NCBI RefSeq assembly: GCF_902167145.1
Contig: NC_050097.1
Location: 111,819,982 to 111,883,981, forward strand
Direction of reading: 5' to 3'
From: Zea mays
Taxonomy: Eukaryota; Streptophyta; Magnoliopsida; Poales; Poaceae
Length of the DNA stretch: 64,000 bases
Under the pieces are notes generated by a model, which saw nothing but the letters and a program-made list of their open reading frames with translations, was not told the origin of the DNA and ran no database searches. The position numbers and the translations under genes are program-made. Below, one piece after another: positions 1-10,700 of this stretch; positions within the stretch are counted from its first letter, which is position 1, and each line of letters starts with the position of its first letter.

Positions 1-1949
1 CGTATTCGGATTTCTAGAGACATGAGTTTCAATGAAAATCGCCCTTCTTTCACAACCACTCTACTCACTCCACCTATTATCCCACAGAATCTACTTCTTT
101 CATGTGTCTTCCTTCCATTCCTGCATCTGAACTATCATCCTCTACATCCACATCTGATGTTCTCATTCCCATCACACCACCTTCCACCTCCACGTCATCC
201 ACCTCTTACTCTTCCAAACCACCTATCATCCAAACCTACATTCGTCGTTCCCACTCTATTCCTACGGCTGGTCTTGATACTGATCCTGTACCTGATTCTT
301 GTACTAACAATAATGAGTCTAATGATGTTTTTAATCAGGGATACCGTCTTCGTGACCGTGGTACCATTGAACCTCCAGATCGCTATGGTTTTCCACGGGC
401 TGGTGTGGCCATCGTTGAACCCACTCCATATCAGGAAGCTTCTAGGATTCTTGAGTGGCAGCTAGCTATGATTGATGAATTGGCTGCTCTTGAACGCACT
501 GGTACATGGGATATTGTTCCTTTACCCTCGCATGTTGTCCCTATCACATGTAAGTGGGTCTTCAAAGTTAAGACAAAATCAGATGGTTCCATTGAGAGGT
601 ATAAAGCTCGTCTTGTGGCCCGTGGTTTTCAACAGACTCAAGGACTTGATTATGATGAGACTTTTGCACCTGTTGCGCATATGACCACTGTTCGAACCTT
701 GATTGCAGTTGCAGCCTCATCTTCTTGGACTATCTTCTAGATGGATGTCAAAAATGCTTTTCTTAATGGTGATCTACAAGAAGAAGTTTATATGCATCCT
801 CCTCCGGGGGTTGATACTCCCTCAGGGCATGTTTGTCGTCTTCGTCGCGCACTGTATGGGCTGAAACAAGCTCCTCGTGCTTGGTTTGAGCGATTCATCT
901 CTGTCATCACAGCTACTGGTTTTTCTTCTAGTAAACATGATCCTGCATTGTTTGTTCATGTCTCTCCAAAAAGCCGCACTTTACTACTATTATATGTGGA
1001 TGATATGCTGATTACCGGTGACAACTCAGAACATATTTCTCATGTCAAGCAGCATCTCCGTAAGGAATTTCAGATGTCTGATTTGGGACAGCTTAGCTAT
1101 TTCTTGGGCATTGAAGTTCAGCAGACTCAAAAAGGCTTTTATCTGTCTCAATCCAAATATATACAAGATCTTCTTGATCGCTCTGGACTTACTGATACAC
1201 GCACTGTTGCAACACCGATGGATATTCATTTAAAACTTCGTCCGAAGGATGGGACACCACTAGCAGATCCAACTCGGTATCGTCACATTGTGGGTAGTCT
1301 TGTTTATCTCACCATCACCAGACCTTATATTGCTCATGTTGTTCATATGTTGAGCCAATTTGTATCAACACCTACTTCAGTTCGTTATGGTCATTTGCTT
1401 CGTGTGCTTCGATATTTACGTGGGACAAGATCCAGATGTTTACTCTATGCTTTAGATAGCCCACTTCAGCTTCATGTGTATTCAGATGCCACTTGGGCAA
1501 GTGATCCTGTTGATCGTTGTTCTACTACAGGTTACTGTATTCTCCTTGGATCATCTCCCATTGCATGGAAATCCAAGAAGCAAGCGGCCATATCACGTTC
1601 TAGTGTTGAAGCCGAACTTCGGGCACTTGCTACTACCACTGCTGAAATTATTTGGTTGCGCTAGCTCTTGGCTGATCTTGGTGTCTCTTGTGACACTTCT
1701 ACACCTCTGTTATGTGATAACTTCAGCGCTATACAGATTGCTCATGATCCAGTGAAGCATGAACTTACTAAACACATAGGTGTTGATGCATCCTTTACTC
1801 CATCCCATTGTCAGTAGAAGAATATTGATCTTCAATATGTGCCCTCAGAATATCAATTGACAGATTTCTTCACCAAAGCACAAACAAGAGCTCAACATCA
1901 GTTTCACTTGATCAAACTCAAAGCTTCAGATCCTCCATTTCCACCTTGA
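1..1949 (+). pseudogene. Ty1-copia pol remnant (integrase tail, RT, RNase H)
   Basis: C-terminal half of a Copia polyprotein that starts outside the window. An integrase tail (RIRISRDMSF) reads in frame 1 to about base 100, where the frame changes. The reverse transcriptase follows, with KWVFKVK, ARLVARGFQQ, MDVKNAFLNGDL, LYGLKQAPRAWF and catalytic YVDD at 993-1004. Then comes RNase H with YSDATWASD, KKQAAISRSS and DFFTKA. The frame closes at TGA 1947-1949, next to the polypurine tract. Three in-frame TAG codons (738-740, 1662-1664, 1815-1817) and the frameshift make it non-functional; at least the first and third stand where the family usually has Gln. It is part of an element inserted in the last visible intron of the pullulanase gene, in the opposite orientation to that gene. 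Confidence 0.93.
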
Positions 1950-1962
1950 GTTTGAGGAGGGG
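1948..1962 (+). other. Polypurine tract of the first Copia element
   Basis: A purine-rich run between the pol stop codon and the TGTTA terminus of the LTR. This is the expected plus-strand priming site and fixes the start of the 3' LTR. Confidence 0.8.
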
Positions 1963-2055
1963 TGTTAAGGCCCATTAGGCACAGGTCTACTGGCTATATA
2001 TATTACCACAGTCCTTGGGGACTAATCATCCATTATCAATCCCCAGGTTAGTAAC
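1963..2055 (+). mobile_element. Short 3' LTR of the first Copia element (about 94 bp)
   Basis: Starts TGTTAAGG directly after the polypurine tract, holds a TATA-like run (GGCTATATATAT) and ends GTAAC here; one more A at base 7414 gives the matching terminus TAACA. The TGTTA/TAACA ends are complementary, as LTR ends should be. The last base is separated from the rest by the second Copia element, which inserted at that point. The matching 5' LTR is outside the window, so the length is inferred from this copy only. Confidence 0.75.
2051..2055. repeat. Target-site duplication GTAAC of the second Copia element (left copy)
   Basis: GTAAC stands immediately before the LTR terminus at 2056 and again at 7409-7413 after the other LTR. 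A perfect 5-bp direct repeat is the hallmark of LTR-retrotransposon integration. Confidence 0.93.
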
Positions 2056-2340
2056 TGTGAGAGAGTTGGAAGCGTGTGTTTGTATATTGATAATGATAGA
2101 CAGCACATGTACAGGTATATATAGGGGAGGAAGGTGAGAGGTAAAAGGAAGCCTTCTACACCTAAGGAAAGATCTAGAGTACAATCAGATCCTCAATCAT
2201 AGTGATTGAGATCCTCAATCAGATCCTCAATCATAGTGATTGAGATCCTCCCCTAATCCTCTCTATCTATATCAGACAATACTTCCATATAGGGCGGCCG
2301 GCATATCTGCCAGGCGTCAGCCAGGATACAGTTTCTAACA
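2056..2340 (-). mobile_element. 3' LTR of the second Copia element
   Basis: 285 bp. On the minus strand it begins TGTTAGAAACTG and ends CTCTCTCACA. It contains a tandemly duplicated 34-bp unit (2182-2215 and 2216-2249), each copy holding the palindrome CTCAATCA-TAG-TGATTGAG. It is identical to the copy at 7124-7408 except for one G/A difference. Confidence 0.96.
2182..2249. repeat. 34-bp tandem duplication with internal hairpin in the LTR
   Basis: Two adjacent copies of a 34-bp unit beginning CAATCAGATCCTC. Each contains 8-bp inverted arms around a TAG spacer. The same pair occurs in the other LTR at about 7250-7317. The position in the LTR suggests a promoter/enhancer or RNA hairpin; the function is inferred only. 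Confidence 0.8.
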
Positions 2341-5300
2341 CCCCCCCGCAGTGTTAGCGTCCGTGGAGCGAACGGTAAGACTGGTCCGAAATTCAGTGAA
2401 GACTGCTGATGGTAAGCCTTTGGTGAAGATGTCGGCGTACTGGGAAGTCGTCGGGACATGTAGCACGCGAACAACACCGAGGGCGACCTTGTCACGGACG
2501 AAGTGAAGATCAATTTCCACATGCTTGGTGCGCTGATGCTGAACAGGATTGGAGGACATATAAACAGCACTGATGTTGTCACAATAGACCAATGAGGACT
2601 TGGGGAGAGGAACATGCAGTTCTGTCAACAACTGTCGTAACCAGGATACTTCAGCGACTGCATTGGCAACAGCGCGGTACTCGGCTTCGGCACTGGAGCG
2701 GGAGACCGTGTTCTGGCGCTTTGAAGACCATGAGACGAGGTTAGCACCGAGGAAAACAGCATAACCGGAAGTAGACCTCCTAGTGTCTGGACAGCCAGCC
2801 TAATCAGCATCAGAGTAAACCACAAGTTCCATTTGCGGAGAGGAACTGAGGTGAAGGCCCATCTGAAGAGTGCCTCGGATATAGCGCAGGATACGCTTGA
2901 GAGCAGCCAAATGAGGTTCCCGAGGATCGTGCATGTGAAGACAAACTTGCTGAACAGCATACGCAATATCCGGACGGGTGAAGGTGAGGTACTGTAGTGC
3001 GCCGGCAAGACTGCGGAATTCCGTGGGATCGGAGACAGGGTCACCGTCGGCTGAAAGTTTGGGGTTGATATCAACAGGGGTTGTACAGGGTTTGCAGTTA
3101 CTCATACCAGCTCGCTCAAGTATCTCAATCATATACTGGCGCTGAGAAAGAGTGATGCCAGAAGCAGATTGTTGAACATGCATGCCCAGGAAGTGATGAA
3201 GGGGGCCAAGATCCTTCAGTGAAAATTCCTGTTGGAGAGCAGTAATAGTCCGCCGGAGAAGATTCATGGACGAAGCAGTTAGCACAATGTCATCTACGTA
3301 AAGAAGAAGGTAAATCATATCTGTGCCCTTGTGGTAGACGAATAATGAAGTGTCAGACTTGGCCTCAACGAATCCAATTTGAATCAAGTGAGAAGCAAAT
3401 CTACTGTACCAGGCACGAGGGGCCTGTTTGAGGCCATAAAGTGACCGATTGAGACGGCACACATAATCAGGATGAGTGGAATCTTCAAAACCGGTGGGCT
3501 GAACACAGTAAACAGTTTCTGACAGGGTCCCCTGAAGAAAAGCATTGTTGACATCAAGTTGGTGAATCGGCCATCTGTGTGAAAGAGCCAGGGAAAGAAC
3601 GGTCCGGACTGTAGCTGGCTTGACCACTGGACTGAAAGTTTCAGAAAAATCAATACCAGGTCGTTGAGTGAAACCCCGAAGAACCCATCTTGCCTTGTAG
3701 CGCTCAAGAGAACCATCAGCTTTGAACTTGTGTTTGAAAACCCACTTGCCAGTCACAACATTGCAATTCGGCGGTCGAGGCAGAAGATCCCAAGTGTGAT
3801 TACCAATAAGAGCAGAATATTCCTGTTCCATAGCGGAGCGCCAATTTGAATCAGTAAGTACTGCGCGATATGTCCTCGGAATGGGGGACAGTGCGGCGGC
3901 TTCAAAAAGAGCAGGAAACCGAAGACCACTCTTGCCACGGGTTGTCATCCTGTGGTGGTTGACCACTGGATCGACAGGGACTGCACCAGCAGGAATAGGT
4001 GGTGCAGTGGCGGTCGTCGGAGAAGGTGCTGGAGCAGTAGCAGTGGGCGGGCGTCGAGAGTAGACCCGTCCGCAGAAACGATCAGCAGGAGCTGTCGTTC
4101 TATGGACGTCGGGCACGGTAGTAGACCCAGGCGGCAGTATTGTTGGTGCCGATGCGCCTGGGAGACCAGCCATCCGGGCAGGAGACTGGGACATCGGGGC
4201 AGGCCCAGCTGGCGCGGCAGGTGGCTGAAATGCCACCTCTGAGGAGACGAGGGGCACAACCGGCGAAGGGGCCACCGGTGGGGGTGGTGGTGGCATACGA
4301 GTACCTGAAAAAGAAGACACGGACGACAGTCCAAAAGGAGCTGCAACCGGGTTAGTGTAATTGTCAAGGAAATCGAAGGCCGCTGGTGGGGGTGGATGGG
4401 AAGCCTCAGAAAAGGGAAACGAGGTTTCATCAAAAACCACATGACGGGAGATAATGGCGCGATTGGAGTGGCGATCAAAGCATAGGTAACCTTTGTGGTG
4501 GGGGGAATAGCCAAGGAAGACACAAAGAGTTGAGCGAGGGGATAATTTATGTGGAGTGGTGGCAGAAAGGTTGGGGTAGCATTTGCAGCCAAAAACGCGA
4601 AGGTGGTCATAGGATGGGTTGTGACCGAAGAGAGCAAAATGCGGTGTAGAAAGTGCGAGTGTTTTGGTGGGTAGGATGTTGAGGAGGTATGTTGCAGTCC
4701 CAAGAGCCGCAGCCCAAAAATTGGGGGGAACACTGGATTGAACGAGGAGGGTGCAGATGACATTGTTGATGGAACGGATGACACGTTCAGCCTTACCATT
4801 TTGAGCTGAAGTGTAGGGGCAAGACATGCGCAGACGGACTCCATGGGAGGAGAAAAAATTGCGGGCTTGAAGGTTGTCAAATTCGCGACCATTGTCGCAC
4901 TGGATGCTCTGGATAGGGACACCAAACTGCGTACGAAACGTAGGCAAAGAAATTGGTTAAGGTGGAAAGGGTGTCAGATTTGAGACGTAAAGGAAATGTC
5001 CATAAATAGTGAGAGCAGTCATCCAAAATAACAAGGTAATATTTGTGGCCAGACACACTGGTGATGGGTGATGTCCAGAGGTCACAGTGAATTAACTGAA
5101 AATTACAGGTGGCGCGGGAGGAAGAAATAGGAAATGGTAGACGGACATGTCGTCCGAGTTGACAAGCATGACAAGGATGAGTACTAGTATTTTTATTACA
5201 GGAAATTGCGGATGACTGCGCTAAATGTGATAAAACGGCGTGACCGGGATGTCCAAGTCGTTGGTGCCATAGGGTAGATGCAAGAAGAGCAGAGGCCGGG

Positions 5301-7051
5301 AACCGCAGGGGGTATAGTGGACCAGAGCTGTTACATCTGAAGATCTCGCGCCGAGTGGGAAGATCCTTCACAGAGCAGCCAAAAGGATCAAATTCAACAG
5401 AGCAATTATTATCAGTGGTAAATTGACGGACAGAAATCAGATCCTTAATGAGCGAGGGGGAAACTAGAACATTATGAAGAGAAAGGTTATAGGGAAGACG
5501 AGTGGTGCCAGTGGAGGTAACAGGGATAAGATGGCCGTTGCCAACGACAATATGAGTAGGAAGATGCTGGGAAGAGGGGGGATGAGATATTATACCAGCG
5601 TCAGATGTCATGTGACTGGAGGCACCAGTGTCAAAGTGCCACTCTTGTTGGGGTGGCTGCTGAAGAGTGACAGTTTGGAAGTTGGCAGCGAGGGTGTGTT
5701 GATCCCAGACGGGTGCAGGCGTAGAAGGATCGGCGTAGGCAGGGGGCGGCCCATATGCTGCAGCAGGGACAGCCCACTGACCAGGAGTGCCGGCGACGAA
5801 GGCATGTGGTGGTGGGGGCGAGGCAGCAGGCGGACGAGGAGTCGAAGGTGGACGTTGGCCAGGCCACATGTAGATGGCCCCCGTCCAAGGGTTGTAGTAG
5901 TTGTAGTTGGAGGAGGGTGCAGGGCCAATGATGTCGCTGCTGCTGTTGCTGGAGGTTCTACCACCGCGCTTGCCTCGCTTGCCGCGTTGTCCGGAGGAGG
6001 AGCCATGACCGGGACCGCCCCCGGAATGGTGGGAGGGCGGGCGCTGATGTGAAGGACGCCCAGCGGGAGCGGTGGGTGTAGATGACTTGGAGTTGCTGTT
6101 CTCGCCAGGTGGTGTAGTAACAGCAGCGAGAGCTGCTGCAGGAGCAGCATTGGTCATGGTGAGCTCCTCCAGAGTAAGATCATCGCGGACCTGCAAAAAA
6201 GTGGGGAGAGGAGAGGTGCGACGGAGGTGAAGGCCGAGCGCTTGAAAGCGTTCGTTGAGGCCGCGAATGATGTTGAGGACAAGGGTCTTGTCGGAGACCG
6301 GCTCGCCAAGATCGCGAAGATCTTCGGCAAGCTTTTTGTAGCGGCGGCAGTAATCAGCTGCGGAGAGGTCGCCCTGAGTGAAGGAGCGGAAAGCTTGGTC
6401 GGCGTATAGAGTGCGCGTCGTGCGGTTCCCAAGAAATTGGGACTCAATGGCGAGCCACAGGACACGAGCAGATGCACCGCGCTCGGAGATCGTATCGGCG
6501 AGGTTGTCGGTGATGGAGCCGTTGATCCAAGACAGAACAACGGCGTTCATGCGAGTCCAGTCGGGCGAGTGGTGGACAGCATCAGACAGCACGTGGCAAT
6601 CCAGAGAGAATTTGGTGAGGGTTAGGAGGAAGGACTCACGCCACCGAGAGTAGAAGGTGGAGTTGACGTCGAGGAGGAGTGGAACGAGGGCCCGGATGTT
6701 CTGCACGGCGACGGCTTGAGCGTGCAGATTGAGAAGTGCAGCCGCTTCGTGTTGGAGAAGAGCGGCAGAAAGCTGGGCGACGGAGTCAGCACCAGTGTCG
6801 TCGGAGGTGAGGTCAGTGATGGGGGGAGAGAGGGCCGCCGCCGCGCGCTCGTGGGCTGCACGGGCGAGGGCCGCACGGATGCGGGCGTCGGCGGCGTCGC
6901 GCTCGCGCTGGGCGAGGGCGGCGTCCTGCTCTGCAGCGGCGGCGCGAGCCAAAGCAGCCTCACGAGCAGCCAGGGCCGCGCGCTCAGAATCAGCAGAGGC
7001 GTCGCCGTCAGGATCGGTGATGGCCGGAGAAGTTGGCTGGAGGTCGGCCAT
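2335..7051 (-). pseudogene. Copia gag-pol polyprotein, one frameshift and one nonsense codon
   Basis: Start ATG at 7051-7049 (MADLQPTSP), about 60 bases inside the primer site; the upstream in-frame ATG lies in the LTR. Order: alanine-rich N-terminus and gag; an RG/GK-rich, YNPWTG-containing linker with no visible CCHC knuckle; protease DTGASSHM (about 5608-5631); pre-integrase LWHQRLGH; integrase with HCDLW, QCDNGREF and NGKAERV; RT with ARWVLRGF, LYGLKQAPRAWY and YVDD (about 3289-3300); RNase H with [10 protein letters not shown] and DIFTKG. An extra base in the A/T run at 4936-4938 shifts the integrase frame, and TAG at 2802-2800 replaces the Trp expected after YSDAD. The final stop lies in the LTR (2335-2337). 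Confidence 0.94.
2341..2349 (-). other. Polypurine tract of the second Copia element
   Basis: The minus strand reads GCGGGGGGG directly before the TGTTAG terminus of the 3' LTR. The run overlaps the last codons of the pol frame. Confidence 0.8.
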
Positions 7052-7111
7052 GGGGAAAAGCAGCGCCGTAGAGGAGGCGCGCGGGGGTGGAGGGCAGGAA
7101 TCAGGACCTAG

Positions 7112-7123
7112 GCTCTGATACCA
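7112..7123 (-). other. Primer-binding site for initiator Met tRNA
   Basis: The minus strand reads TGGTATCAGAGC immediately after the LTR terminus CACA. This is the canonical 12-base complement of the initiator-Met tRNA 3' end used by plant Copia elements. Confidence 0.93.
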
Positions 7124-7408
7124 TGTGAGAGAGTTGGAAGCGTGTGTTTGTATATTGATAATGATAGACAGCACATGTACAGGTATATATAGGGGAGGAA
7201 GGTGAGAGGTAAAAGAAAGCCTTCTACACCTAAGGAAAGATCTAGAGTACAATCAGATCCTCAATCATAGTGATTGAGATCCTCAATCAGATCCTCAATC
7301 ATAGTGATTGAGATCCTCCCCTAATCCTCTCTATCTATATCAGACAATACTTCCATATAGGGCGGCCGGCATATCTGCCAGGCGTCAGCCAGGATACAGT
7401 TTCTAACA
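7124..7408 (-). mobile_element. 5' LTR of the second Copia element
   Basis: 285 bp, with one mismatch to the LTR at 2056-2340. It is flanked on the outside by the TSD copy GTAAC (7409-7413) and on the inside by the primer-binding site. Confidence 0.96.
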
Positions 7409-7714
7409 GTAACAGGTTTCAGATATAAGCAGCAATTGGCAGAGGAATAGTCTTCATTCTGGCCCTTTGCATGCACAAGTAAATGAGTCTTGAAAACAGT
7501 AAACTCTTATTTGGATAGACCTAAAAGTTCTCATTCTCCTTTGTAATTATTTACTTTGTTTGGCTTGTACATAAACTTTTCTTAATAAAAAATATATGTG
7601 CCGAAAAGGACAAATGTAAAATATTACAGCTTTACACAAAAGAAAAAGAAAAAAAGAAACTGCAAGATTATATGGAAATATAAAAGCAGCGGAGGTGTAT
7701 GGCATCAATATTAC
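7409..7714 (-). other. TSD copy and remaining pullulanase intron 17 sequence
   Basis: 7409-7413 is the second GTAAC. Base 7414 completes the split LTR of the first Copia element. The rest up to the donor site of exon 17 is AT-rich intron DNA in which I see no exon and no repeat end. The following pullulanase exon does not occur in the window. Confidence 0.7.
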
Positions 7715-10700
7715 CTCTAAGAACAATCCAGTAGAGAAACCTTGTTGCAGTGGATTCCCAAACGGACTGCCACCATTTATAGCATCACGGATTCTATCGT
7801 TGAAACTGTAAATATGATATGGTAGTGGTATGGGATATAGTCACATTGCATAGATTAATATTAATAGAAACTAAATACATAACAAAAAAACAAAAGGAGA
7901 GATTCCAAGACAAGTTATTTACTAGATAAATTGTACCGAGATGCTTTCTTTTTTGGATGTCGATACTTCACTTTTTCAGTCGTTTTATGATTGTTAAAAT
8001 ATACACCGGAATTTGTTTTGTTTCTCTAACAAGGCCAGCTTGTTTACAGGTAGCAAATAAGGGGGTGTTTGAATGCAGTAGAGCTAATAGTTAGTCGCTA
8101 AAATTAGCTGAAGACATCCAATCACCTCAGCTAATAGTTCAACTATTAGATATTTTTAGTAAATTAGTTAATAGTTAGCTAGCTAATTCCACTTGTAATT
8201 TGTTAGCCAAATAATTATTAGCTCTAGTGCATTCAAACACCACCTAAAAAGTGACCATTGAACATCACGAGTTTGTTCCAATTAAACTTACCTACCAATC
8301 CCAGTGCCACTCATATTTAGCTGGGATCCATTTATCCCACGTTGATTTTCCGCAACTTCACCGAAGTTCCATCCTTCACCATACCTGTAACGATGTAAAT
8401 GTCTTAACAGTTGAAAACATGGAAACTGTGTGCCAATACCATTAAAACTGATTGCTCTGTCAGGAATCTCAGTCCTTACAAGTATATCTTTGAACCATCT
8501 ACTCCATGTTCATCAATTGTAAGGCTTTGAAGAGCCGATTTTGCTCTAATCTGTGTTCAACAAGCAGGATTGTTCTCAAGTACCGAGTACATCACAATAA
8601 ATTAGGGAAAAGGGAAATTCTACTGCCCATAGACATTGTGTGCAACAATCCAATCACAATGTCACATGTCACAAAAAACTAGTACATTTGGTTTACTCAA
8701 TAGCGCATGGGGGTAGTTCGGCCAAAAGAGGCGCGAAGTAGGCACTCAGGATGAAAGGAAGTGCCAAGGGCCGTAGCAGCGTCCAGGACGCCTAGGGCAC
8801 GCCGACAGCATAGGGGCTGACAGCAGCGAGGCCCGGACCAGACAACCCCAGACCAGCCACGCCCAAGCTGGTGGGGGCCAAGCCGTGGTCGTGGCCAGCG
8901 GTGCCTAGGCCACTGGTGGCTGGGCCAGGCTGGGCAGCCACGCCGACGACAGGGGGAGGAGTGGGGCGGCGGCGATGGCAAGAGCCCAGGCAACAGCGCC
9001 CGCAGTAGGGGCAGCGCTGGTGGCAGGAGGGCAGTGAGGACGGTTCGGGAGGCGACGATGACGCGCCTGCAACGTGAGAGGGGTGAGAAGCAGGAGGGAG
9101 AGGGAAACCGTTCATGACCCTGGGCGCGAGACTTAGGATTCGCTCAAATGCCATTATGAAACTTAGGATTCGCTCAAATGCCATTATGGGAACACGCTTC
9201 GCTAAGAGACCACTATCAATCGTATGCTAACAGACAAAATGCCAGTTAGGCGGTTATTTGAAAGATAAACGTCTTTTACTATGTTGTCAGCAGTTCATCG
9301 GACACTTTTGCCCCTAGAACCAAAAGCGCCATTCTCTTCTCTCCTTTTCTTATCCTTTGTCTCCCTGAGCTCGCTCGTATCCCTCGGCGGAGATCTTCCC
9401 TCGGCGGGCTCCACCGACGTTGGTCGGCTCCCCACGGCAAGCTCCACCGGCGGCGGCCGGTTGCCCTCGGCGAGCTACACCGGTTTCCCCTCGGCTACCC
9501 TCGGCACCGGCTTCCCCTCGTCTACACCGGCTTCCACCACGGCGGCCGGTTCCCCTCGGCGAGCTCCAGGTATGTACATGGGCTTTAGGGTTTAGGGTTT
9601 AGGCTTTAGGCTTTAGGTGATTTGAGTTAGCAGCAGAGATGTCCCAACAGCGACACATTATTGGTCACCAACAGTTGGACTACAAATTTGTCTTGCACTT
9701 GGATTACTTGAACAAATCACATTATTGGTCACCAACAGTTGGCTAGATGGATTACAACTGGAATGATTCTATGTACGGGTATGATTCTACATTTAATAAC
9801 TTTTATAGAAATCGAATGAAGTAGTATGATTGTATTTTTTTATTTTTTATTTTCAGCTTTGATGATGAGCTTCCGCCTAGCTTAGCATTGGTAGTACATC
9901 CTAGTGCTCACCCAAAGGTTGGTATTGACTGGGACGCACTTCAAATTGTTGAGAGCCAAGATGAGGAAGGTATGATAGAAATTGTTGCCGATGACAGAAT
10001 GTATGAGTTGATCGGGTTGAGAGCTGAGGATGAAGCTGCTGAGAAGGCGGGTGAAGCTTTCAAGATGCAAGAGGGTGATGTCAATAGAAGTTATAGTGAG
10101 AATGAAATTATTGATGCAGCCATCCCTGTTGATGATGAAATTCCAGATGAGAGGGTGATGTTGCATGACCCAGACAAGCCTTGTATGGATATTGGAACAG
10201 TGTACCCCAGCATGCGTGACTTCAGGCTAGCTTTGAGACAGTTTGCGATCAATGAAGAGTTTGAGCTAGAAATATATAAAAATGATCCAAGTCGATTTAT
10301 TGGTAATTGCAATGGAGAAGGTTGCCCTTGGCATATTGTGGGACGTAGGCAATAATCTGGGAATAGTGTTATGGTATAGACTTGTTATTACTAATCTATG
10401 TTGTGCCCTTGCCATCTATGTTGTTACTAACTGAGGTTTATTATTGCAGGTAATTGTCTTAATTGAGGAACACACTTGTACTTCCAGTGCTAGAAGGAAA
10501 ACCACGACCCCTACTAGCGCTTGGGTAGCATCAAAGGTTATCCATCTCCTCAAGGAGTCTAACATGGGTCCGAAGGAGCTGCAGAAAAGGTTGGAAGAAA
10601 AATATAAATGTGAAATTCATTATGACACGGTTTGGAAGGGGAGGCAATTGGCGATAAAAGAGTTACATGGCAGTTGGGAAGAGAGTTTTCAAATGCTTTT

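Larger units (their letters stand above)
2056..7408 (-). mobile_element. Near-complete, recent Ty1-copia element (5353 bp)
   Basis: Read on the minus strand: LTR (7408-7124), tRNA-iMet primer site (7123-7112), gag-pol frame (7051-2335), polypurine tract (2349-2341) and LTR (2340-2056). It is flanked by a perfect TSD, GTAAC. The two 285-bp LTRs differ at one base by hand comparison, which at the usual grass rate of 1.3e-8 per site per year is about 0.1-0.2 million years. The coding frame is broken only by one 1-base shift in integrase and one TAG in RNase H. It inserted into the terminal base of another Copia LTR and lies in zpu1 intron 17, in the same orientation as that gene. Confidence 0.96.

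Noticed and set aside
22..465. 147-codon frame overlapping the older Copia remnant
   Set aside because: Only its first about 27 codons fit the integrase tail; the remainder is an out-of-frame reading of the adjacent pol sequence.
3945..4925. 326-codon minus-strand frame rich in Ser/Pro/Leu
   Set aside because: Overlaps the Copia integrase-RT linker in another frame and contains no domain; it is a composition shadow.
5474..7118. Several GC-rich plus-strand frames
   Set aside because: They are antisense to Copia gag and reflect its GC-rich, alanine-heavy coding.
9420..9602. Repeated CTCCACCGGCGGC words as a possible CRISPR-like array
   Set aside because: Irregular minisatellite-like GC repeats in the MULE 5' region of a plant genome; there are no regular spacers.
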